Assembly (NCBI GenBank): GCA_963971405.1
Contig: OZ020491.1
Span: forward strand, 18,408,855 to 18,472,854
Direction: 5' to 3'
Length of the DNA stretch: 64,000 nucleotides
Origin: Psococerastis gibbosa
Taxonomy: Eukaryota; Arthropoda; Insecta; Psocodea; Psocidae
Position numbers and translations under genes: made by a program. Every line of letters starts with the position of its first letter. Within the stretch, counting starts at the first letter, position 1. Shown here in pieces: positions 58,701 through 64,000 of this stretch. The notes below the pieces were generated by a model, which saw nothing but the letters and a program-made list of their open reading frames with translations, was not told where the DNA came from and searched no databases.

Positions 58701-61700
58701 CATTCAGTTCCATTTTCTCCGTCTTCAACATCGCGTCAACTTCAGTCTGAGTAGCAACCAGAAGTTTCGAGTAGGCAATGCTCAGCACTGGTTCAGCAAT
58801 GGACAGAGGTACAGCTTCGCTGCGGTGGTAATCATTTTCGGATACTGGTACAACTGTACAAGAATTTTTCTCGCGTTTCATCAGCCGGAAAGTTGCTTCT
58901 CTCCCCACTTCGCTTGGTTTGTTGGAAATGACAACGGCGCTAAAATGAGAAGTTGTAAGTTACGAAAATAAAGTAGCCTGATACAGGCCTTGACAATGTA
59001 ATTTACATCAGATAGGAGCACAAGACCATTTGAAAGCACTGCATGTCTTCAGCGAAATCAGGTACATGCTGGTTCATCATAAAAAATAAATAAATAGTAA
59101 TGCAGCTGGTGATATCATTTCTTTCGGTTCGACAAATAAAAAACTCAACTTAGGGCGCGTCCGTTAATTTTATCTTTTTCCCCTTTCTCTAAAAATAAAT
59201 AGAAAGTGATATAATATCCAAAATGACAGATAAAGATGTAAGGAATATTGTACCTCTTGAGGTCATTGACGTGGACTGCCTCGAAACAGATCGGGCATTT
59301 CTTCCATGTCGTCTCCGAAGTGGCTAGATAACGCAGAATACACGGCCAGCAGAAGATGTGACCGCAACGGGTCATCTTGGCAGCCCTGGGGGCGCTCAAA
59401 CATATGGTGCAGTTGATGTCTTCGGTGCTGCGCTGGCGCTGGTAAACACAACGTAAAAACAGTTTACACACACTGTCAATAATTTCAATTTTACGCTGTT
59501 ATTTTTGGCTATGTCAGATAGGAGCACAAGACCATAAAAGAGCACTGCATGTCGTCAGCTGAGTCGGGTAAATGCTTTATCATCATGAAAAATTGGAAAT
59601 AGTAATGGGATTCCTTGGTCATGAACATAAACATTAACGCTTTAAGAGGCAGCTGGCCATAGCAATAGGTCACCACTGGATCACTCGACCCAACCCCATA
59701 AATTTTCAGTTCTTTTTAATTTATTATTATTACAAGTTATTAAGGTTGAGTCTATTCAAATTGTAGAGGATTATTCGAGACATTGTCCCCCGCTACCAGT
59801 TTTTTTTTTACAATAAGTAGAATTTTCCAGAAAATATAGATCAAATAGCTTTTAAAAAATATGACATTAATTAGCAGAAATGCTCTAATCAATTTTCATA
59901 CATGATGTACATATAAATAAATATAAGTAAATATTTATTCTATGATGTACAATGTATAACTGTATGACACTCCAAATCACCGATTGGCCACAATTTTCGA
60001 ACACCTTCCTCCTGCTGTTGCTGTTTCTAACGCCTGCTTTCAGCATTTTTGCTTTAAGCAACCCTGTCAGCCTGGCGGGGGGAGTAAGTCTGTTTGTTAA
60101 CTTGAGGCACCCTAAGGGCAGACTCTTTCACCTCGGGGAACGGGGAGTTGACTGACAGGGTGGACCTCCTGATTATAGTGGATTTCGAACCACTTGGGGA
60201 ACATGGTAAAGTCACACGATTAAATCGGAGGTGACCAGGACTCGACACGCACGTAGACTGCCTAAGCGCGATATCATGTCCCATCATGTTCCCCTGCCAA
60301 CGCTATGCACACTACCAAGTTGGCCGCAGTTTGAAACATGCTCTGCTCTAATGGACTCAACATGGTAAGGCCGTTGGCTTCCTCCTGACACCAACATAAA
60401 TCGTTTTTTTTTTTGCACTAATGAAGTTCGATATTTATTTGTGGACGGGTACATATCATACATCAACTTAGCAGTAATTCCCCCCTACATTTCGATTCAT
60501 GACATGTGGGCTTCACTAACGGCAATGGGCCACATTTCTCGAATTCCTACCGGAACTATTGATATAATTGATTTTCACACTTGTAAGGGGTTCCCCCCCC
60601 CCCCCCCCCCGTTTCACTGATACCTGATCTCACCCCTTGGCGCTACAACATTGATCTGCCCCACAACATCAAATTAACGGATACGAGCCAAAAGTACTGA
60701 ATTTTCAAATTCATGGGAAAGTTACCAAACCAAACATTACAAATAACTAATATGATCCATTTAGAACCTTCAACCAAGACGGTTACGGTATTATGTTATG
60801 CTTGTTACGCTTGCCTGTCTGTTGGCTAATACGGCACCTCCATTGAACTCGAAAATATAACCATATCTGTATCAGACCCTTAGTTTAGTTTATTTCTTAC
60901 ATCTGTGACCCACCGAGGTGGGATAGACGGCGTTCAATATAAAGTACAACTAGTACTACCTACACATTTAATGATTCAATCAATTTAAATAAAACAATAT
61001 TGCCAAAGGCAATCGTTATAAGCGAAGGTCTGTAGTCTCTCAAGGGATGGGGGTTTTGCAATCACCCCAATCTAAATCCCAGTACTCATTTAAACTGTAT
61101 AGAGGGCTTTCCTTCAGTTTCCTGTCAATAGCTGCTCTAAACAACGGGGATTTCATTGTCACAAGATCCCTAGGCAGTGCATTGTAATATCTGATGGCTG
61201 TAATTGGGAAGGAGTCTCGTGATTTGCTCAGTCTGCATACTGGCAGATCCAGACGGTCAGCGTTCCTTGTTCCATGGGAGTGCACAACTCAACATTTCTC
61301 CTTTCATGTATACCGTCAGGATTCCCATTTTGATAAACAGTGGTCCCTCCAACCACCAGACGCCACAACCCTAACTGCCTTTTTCTGCAACAGCAAGATG
61401 TTTGCCACACCAGCAGAGTGGCCCCATATAATTTGACCATAGCATATCTGGCTATGGAAAAGCGAGTGATACGCAATTTTTAAGTATGGCTCAGATACAA
61501 GGTGTTTCAGCCTTCGCAAAAGAAACACCACGCTCGATAGCTTACTGCAAAGCTGTGATGAGTGATCGGCCCAGTTTAATTTTCGATCGACATTGAAGCC
61601 CAACAACTTGACACTTTCCGTATTAAGGGTTCCATTTTGAAGGGTACACGTCAGCCTCTGTGTCTTGCCTTTATTCAGCAACAGCCTGTTGTTCTGAAAC

Positions 61701-63341
61701 CACTGTGTGGCTTCAGCGAGCAAGACATCAGCCATTGAGCGTGCCAAGACAGGGGAGGGGCCTCTACAGTATATAGTGGTGTCATCTGCAAAGAGTATAG
61801 CTGGAAGATCCAAGTCGTTTATCATGATGAGAAACAGTATCGGTCCCAACACTCCGTACTTAACTGTCAAGGATTTAGAGAAAGCCCCCAACAGAGACAC
61901 GCACTGAACTCTGTTTGTTAGGTATGATATAAAAGTCCTCAATACCACGCCATCAATCCCGTACTTTTTTTTAGTTTTTGTATTAATATTTCGTGACTGA
62001 CGCAGTCGAATGCTTTACTAAGGTCACAGAGGGTAAGCGAAAAAGAATGGCCATCTTCAAAAGTTTTAAGTATCTTTTTGACTAAGGAAAAGAGGGCAGT
62101 AGTTGATGATTTGCCTTTCCTGAACCCATGTTGGTTTGGATTAAATAAATGATTGCTCTCAAAATACTCCATTAGTTGGCGATTCATTATCGTTTCATAC
62201 ACGTTACCTAAGGCAGGCACTATCGAAATGGGCCGATAGTTTGATAATACAGTCGGATCTCTTTCTTAATGACTGGAATGGTTTTTGCCATTTTCAGTGC
62301 ATCCGGAAATATTCCAGCCCTAAGGCATGCATTTATTGCAATAGCCATGGGCTCGCTGAGTTCTCCTATTACTGACTTGAGTAACTTCGGAGACAAGCCA
62401 TATATGTCGGGGCTCGTGGAGTTTTTGAAACCTTTTACGATTTTGGTTACCTCTTTTGGTGTAACATCATTCCAGTTTAGGAGGCTGGTTGGCCCCATAG
62501 GCACTTCATCAACAGGGTTTCTCCCCGATTTCGGTAATTGGCTTATTAAGTTTTCAACTGAGCTAACAAAAAATTTGTTAAAGTCGTCCGGGCTATGGGT
62601 TGAGGAGATGCAGGAAGTGTTTTTCTTTACTTTGTTCACCAACTGCCAAGCAGCTCTACTAGGGTTTTGGGCACTATCAATAAGGTTTATGTTGAAGGAT
62701 TTCTTTGCCTTATGAATATTTGTTTTGTATTGTTTCTTAGTTTGTAAATACATCGCACAAGTAGCTATTTCATAATAATTGCATGTTAACCAACACTTTT
62801 TTTTTCAACATTGACAAATTTTCTTGAAGCCGCTTTTGAATCTGCTCTGCTAAACACCACAGAAAATTCTTACACCTTTCTTTGACATCCGATAGGTCTC
62901 TGGGTGCAAGTTTCTGTGAAATATTATCGAAAACCAATTTGAAGTACATTGAAGCTGTGTGTATCATATGGTCTTTGAAACTCCAACACCACCAGTTGCG
63001 AATTCACCAATATATCTAAATAGGATGGTATAACGAGTCTCATTTTTGCAAAGCAAAAATAAATCGTCAAATTGTCTAGTAGGCTCAAAGGTGTCACTTT
63101 GATTTTAAAAAAGCTTTATAGATAAGGAAGTCGGTCCATTATATCGTAGAGCTGTTCCGCCATCAGTGTGGGCGGTTAATTTTGAATTATTAAGCATACT
63201 GAATCATATTGTGAATCCCATTATTATAGTACAATAAAACATTAACATACCACTTGCTCAATAAGATTCCACTCCACTAAGATATCTGGATCCACTAAAT
63301 ACGAGCTGTAATCCTCATTCGCTTTTACAACAAATTGACAA
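46734..63341 (-). CDS. RNF10: RNF10 E3 ubiquitin ligase, C-terminal seven coding exons (570 aa visible)
   Basis: Exons on the minus strand: 63341-63251, 59438-59254, 58939-58341, 50605-50188, 49278-49128, 48232-48061 and 46831-46734 (stop TGA). All junctions have GT/AG and matching phase. They encode CQFVV...[14 protein letters not shown], the C3HC4 RING ([22 protein letters not shown]), [15 protein letters not shown], an acidic linker, [31 protein letters not shown], an Arg-rich RRREKRI helix, TSFAQMCKAG...[17 protein letters not shown] and the basic end [11 protein letters not shown]. Each block aligns in order with vertebrate RNF10, which ubiquitinates 40S proteins uS3/uS5 on stalled ribosomes. 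N-terminal exons lie beyond the right edge. The intron between exons 58341 and 50605 carries a BEL/Pao element in the same orientation; another holds a non-LTR copy. The donor before the last exon (GTACAG at 48060) is weak. Confidence 0.9.
46990..47320 (+). repeat. Interspersed repeat, second copy of the 43.0-43.5 kb family
   Basis: Contains AAAAATAACGGTCACTGACG and GGAACATGTTTTCTACT, parallel to 43160-43180 and 43470-43480, without the SINE. Lies in the last RNF10 intron. Confidence 0.5.
47381..47881. mobile_element. MITE with TIR GGGTCTTCACAGTGTTGGTG, 501 bp
   Basis: Inverted termini of about 50 bp: GGGTCTTCACAGTGTTGGTG at 47381 and the complement of CACCAACACTGTGAAGACCC, followed by imperfect TATCGAGTTA-type subterminal repeats and several AACACAC/GTGTGTTA stretches. 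Non-coding; in the last RNF10 intron. Confidence 0.75.
48300..48665 (+). repeat. Dispersed repeat of about 360 bp (copy 1)
   Basis: Shares long stretches with the inverse of 60020-60370: GTGCGTGTCGAATCCTGG (similar to a tRNA B box), GATTTAATCGTGTGAC and AGGTCCACCCTGTCAGTC. Possibly a SINE; the tRNA resemblance is weak. Confidence 0.65.
49499..49638. mobile_element. Small palindromic MITE of the TTCCAC family, 140 bp
   Basis: Ends GGCGGGGTTTCCACATACGTC and the complement of GTATGTGGGAACCCCGCC, with TTC/TTA at the 3-bp flanks. The interior keeps TTGACGTGGCAGCAGA. In the RNF10 intron just upstream of exon 49278-49128; a related solo end lies at about 49722-49768. Confidence 0.7.
50758..50968 (-). 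repeat. BEL/Pao LTR, 211 bp (3' LTR of the element)
   Basis: TG...CA ends on the plus strand (TGAGCGCGCTGG to GGCCTCAACA). By eye it is identical to the other LTR except for one missing 8-bp tandem unit. Preceded by ACAAT (50753-50757). Just inside it, in the element's sense, is the purine tract AAGGGGGGCAGA. Confidence 0.92.
51902..56929 (-). CDS. BEL/Pao Gag-Pol polyprotein, 1675 aa, intact
   Basis: Domains in order, approximate residues: DUF1759 gag-like region (110-255; [15 protein letters not shown]), CCHC-like knuckles (335-385; [23 protein letters not shown]), retropepsin DUF1758 (395-555; [11 protein letters not shown], with Gly where the catalytic triad usually reads D-S/T-G), Peptidase_A17-type RT (640-1000; YVDDLLTGG is the catalytic box), RNase H-like region ([24 protein letters not shown]), integrase zinc-binding and core domains (1250-1500; [16 protein letters not shown]) and a C-terminal DUF5641 ([10 protein letters not shown]). 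The single long frame is normal for BEL/Pao. I see no envelope ORF. No stops or frameshifts are visible, so this copy could be coding-competent. Confidence 0.95.
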   Translation of the reverse strand: MEALLRDRDIILIQMGILQRGFSNYPIHSYPIHIKHVGELLDKLVANHLALLSICEADEKNNLDQTFNKTMGELISLRSDFAPPPTQPSQTTPPPNAAWMGPRLPELGVPTFNGQPSRWPAFAAKFSRLMQRYPNTPDEDKLEYLQNAMEGSAKAIIQNIQPGSGFAFDEAWKILQARYTNVRLNVTDTLHKLFNEPRTADIQKIIDTFQEGFGTLRILGLNPEESDYIWNSLILDKCDRQLQADFERSLPDDRVPSTVSLIEFLQRQARINYTVPIRPMNSAVTAPIIDSATKASTLRQFLPPPRCPECSLEHHIYRCPIYLKATLAERHILVSKHKLCSNCIIGGHTLKECKSASNCKICNGRHNTTLHPRGVEQKATHVLNKNTVLLQTAIIHVTAFDGSRVQLRALLDGGSTTSLVVKEALHVLRLPTRPTEGYISVAGGREQRLSELVDLPITSMDGSYATTITAYALPKITGSVPSMAVNEEWPHLRGLLLADPTYGIPGKIDVLLGADILHNILLPEIKRVPGAPCAQNSALGWVLQGPVSQTHSGGQVTHHVHAVTGEVPQTWETLGRFFEVENFPSTPIYTEEEQYVEELFQETTVVEPSGRFCVRIPKFHDPPNLGDSKRMALARLQGLERKLAKDTTYAARYREVMNDFWIQGHLTLATPNDSAVYIPHHGVLNQAGKLRVVFDASAKTSNGRSLNDELRNGPRIQRDLFDILVRFRIWKYAVTADVVQMYRQVNVHRTDHSLQRILWRDTPSDPIQEYELTTVTWGTKPAAYLATRALQEVGNRAQEFMPAAANRIINDFYVDDLLTGGQSQLELQNLRHQIEELLGNAGFTLHKWASNLTAIATEHPETIIAADTKTLGIRWCTANDMLALETTTLINRSRTTKRTVLSDLGRFFDPIGWTSPVLSCAKIFVQRLWADNTLTWDSTLPTALSSRWAEIMQNAAETRYISIPRKVYEPSAAMTTLCGFCDASEAAYAAVIYIKQELIDGSHTVSFIAAKRKVAPFRPLTLPRLELCGAVLLAKLMDKVSSAIQVKHNSAVFTDSTIVLAWLRAHPSKWNTFVAHRVKAVQDLIPPHSWHYVPSEENPADIATRPCSSSELRDSELWWRGPQWLTSNKWPPDPNMDVNAPEARPSKLVLLVAAKAIPLLTRYERLSKTLRVIAYVQRAITPVVQRPRGPIRGPEITKARFTMLRMIQREVYYEEIERLIAGKPVGRSSSLFKLAPFLDNERIVRVGGRLRNSELPESTRHPIVLPYAHPATKLIVRNLHVMSEHAGPQLLAAIVLQSYHVPGLRNLTRFITRTCATCTRLRAQAATQLMADLPRCRVTTVSRPFQRCGVDFAGPINLRTYLSRGTRHYKGYLFLFICMSTRALHLELTSSLSADAFLAAFQRLCARRSTPSIMFSDRGTNFTAASKILKDIHESASVQNALSTKEVQWQFNPPAAPHWGGVWKAGVKSVKFHLNAIVGNHVLTFEELSTVLCRVEAVLNSRSLTPISGDSSDLAALTPGHFLVGGPLIAPPERMEEDKILPRQRWLLVQRMSQDFWRRWSREYLTRLNQRPKWCTQQPPIRMGDLVVIKEDNLHPLQWRLGRVLEVHASADGLARAVTVRTQHSTYQRPITRICKLPLDDGTHIDGNSNDAPAASPEEPQPQTVRRSERLAARR
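57234..57452 (-). repeat. BEL/Pao LTR, 219 bp (5' LTR of the element)
   Basis: Same as the other LTR but with CAAAGTGTCAAAGTAC in place of CAAAGTAC, an 8-bp internal duplication. Followed by ACAAT, the second half of the target duplication. Confidence 0.92.
59007..59100 (+). repeat. 95-bp short repeat, copy A
   Basis: CAGATAGGAGCACAAGACCA then GCACTGCATGTCTTCAG and a TCATCAT-AAAAA end. In an RNF10 intron. Confidence 0.75.
59513..59608 (+). repeat. 95-bp short repeat, copy B
   Basis: GTCAGATAGGAGCACAAGAC, GCACTGCATGTCGTCAG, ATGCTTTATCATCATGAAAA. In an RNF10 intron, same orientation as copy A. Confidence 0.78.
60020..60372 (-). repeat. Dispersed repeat of about 360 bp (copy 2, inverted relative to 48.3 kb)
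   Basis: Complement of copy 1: GACTGACAGGGTGGACCTCC, GTCACACGATTAAATCGGAGG and CCAGGACTCGACACGCACG. In an RNF10 intron. Confidence 0.65.
60582..60611 (+). repeat. Poly-C tract
   Basis: A run of about 19 consecutive C residues between GGGGTT and GTTTCAC, within an RNF10 intron. Its length is likely to be variable or hard to sequence. Confidence 0.9.
60890..62990 (-). mobile_element. 5'-truncated, frameshifted non-LTR retrotransposon (Jockey/CR1-like)
   Basis: Minus-strand pieces: 62967-62770 and 62753-62220 (upstream region; [31 protein letters not shown]), 62220-61939 ([29 protein letters not shown]), 61948-61316 ([10 protein letters not shown] catalytic box; [13 protein letters not shown]) and 61285-61040 (C-terminal domain, [14 protein letters not shown]). 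Frameshifts separate them and the endonuclease is missing. Below 61040 is a probable 3' UTR. Inserted in an RNF10 intron in the same orientation. Confidence 0.85.
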
Positions 63342-63419
63342 CTGAAAACATAAATCATACTCTTCATAATCAGCCCTATATTTAATATTATATTGGGTAG
63401 TAAATTAATGAAAAATATA

Positions 63420-63515
63420 AGTCAGATAGGAGCACAAGACCATTTAGAGCATTGCATGTCTTCAAAGAAGTCGTAGAAGATATGCTTTATCATCACATGA
63501 ATAGGAAATACTGTA
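63420..63515 (+). repeat. 95-bp short repeat, copy C
   Basis: GTCAGATAGGAGCACAAGAC, GCATTGCATGTCTTCA, ATGCTTTATCATCACATGAA. Upstream of RNF10 exon 63341-63251, so in the next intron. Confidence 0.75.
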
Positions 63516-63780
63516 ATTTACTGCCTTTCTATATCACCACCGCTTTGGTAATTACTTCGAACAAAGTGAATTAATTACCTTATAAAATAGTTAAAAAAAA
63601 TAAACCGATTGAGAATTAGGTTAAAATTAAGAAATCAAACCAACTGCTCATAAAATCAAACGACACATCTATTGTATTATTTTGATCACTGTGAGCATAC
63701 CAAATTGTCAAGCTGTCTGAACAGAATCGATTTGGACTGTCTGTACCATTATGGGTACCCGTACTTTCTTTGTTCACTGA

Positions 63781-63977
63781 GGCGGCCATTCCACCAGCGA
63801 TTTTACTACATTTGTGATTTTTTGTTTGTTTTGTTTTAAGGAGACTTTATGTAGATACTTAACTCATCTATTATAACTTAATTTATAATAGATAAGTTAA
63901 GTATCTACATGATAGTCTCATTAAAACAAAAAATCTCAAATCACAAATGAAGTAAAATCGCCGGTGGAATTGCCGCC
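63781..63977. mobile_element. Palindromic MITE (PIF/Harbinger-like), 197 bp
   Basis: Ends GGCGGCCATTCCACCAGCG and the complement of CGCCGGTGGAATTGCCGCC, with TGA/TTA flanks. The core holds AGTTAAGTATCTACAT and its complement, shared with the copies at 1230 and 26475. In the RNF10 gene near the right edge. Confidence 0.75.
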
Positions 63978-64000
63978 TTAGTTGACTTACTTGGCCTGCA

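Noticed and set aside
1-64000. CRISPR arrays, bacterial operons, prophage or integrated virus genes with envelope.
   Set aside because: No spacer-repeat arrays, no ribosome-binding-site gene clusters and no envelope-like ORF. Retroelement ORFs fit BEL/Pao and non-LTR families.

Overview
The window is eukaryotic nuclear DNA, A+T-rich, with spliced genes, long introns and a heavy load of transposons. Conserved genes (Galpha12/13 of the concertina type, RNF10, PRCC, INO80E, a HERC-type RCC1 protein), BEL/Pao, Tc1, hAT and Jockey-like elements and a tRNA-Glu-derived SINE together suggest an arthropod, most likely an insect. The order cannot be decided from the sequence alone. All exon boundaries below were read by hand from GT/AG sites, reading phase and recalled family alignments.

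Layout. (1) 1-6255, minus: the 5' part of a HERC4-like RCC1-repeat gene (three coding exons, continuing off the left edge). Its introns carry palindromic MITEs, a hAT element with a perfect 8-bp target duplication and a THAP-domain ORF. (2) 9113-17169, plus: INO80E, three exons, with a hAT element in intron 1 and a long-inverted-repeat element plus a dead Tc1 element in intron 2. A SINE begins 17 bases after its stop codon. (3) 18776-24504, minus: PRCC, a single exon, starts only 8 bases after the stop codon of a four-exon gene for a small membrane protein resembling lipid droplet assembly factor 1 (LDAF1/promethin). This is a dicistronic-looking pair. Two broken non-LTR retrotransposons lie in the LDAF1 intron at 21.1-23.9 kb. 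(4) 30651-38143, minus: a complete Galpha12/13 gene in four exons, 367 residues, with a decayed Tc1 element and SINEs in intron 2. (5) 38.77-42.7 kb, minus: a nearly intact non-LTR retrotransposon with endonuclease, reverse transcriptase and RNase H. (6) 46734-63341, minus: seven coding exons of RNF10, whose N-terminal exons lie beyond the right edge. Its introns contain a very young complete BEL/Pao LTR element (50758-57452), a broken non-LTR element (about 60.9-63.0 kb), MITEs and short repeats.

The host genes are unrelated housekeeping and signalling functions: chromatin remodelling, splicing and cell cycle, lipid droplets, Rho signalling, ribosome ubiquitination. They do not form one pathway. 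The notable points are the LDAF1/PRCC arrangement with a start-stop AUGUAA between the two frames, an unusual basic N-terminus on the HERC-like gene, an apparently recent BEL/Pao insertion, and a PIF/Harbinger-like MITE family with nested termini and a shared internal motif.
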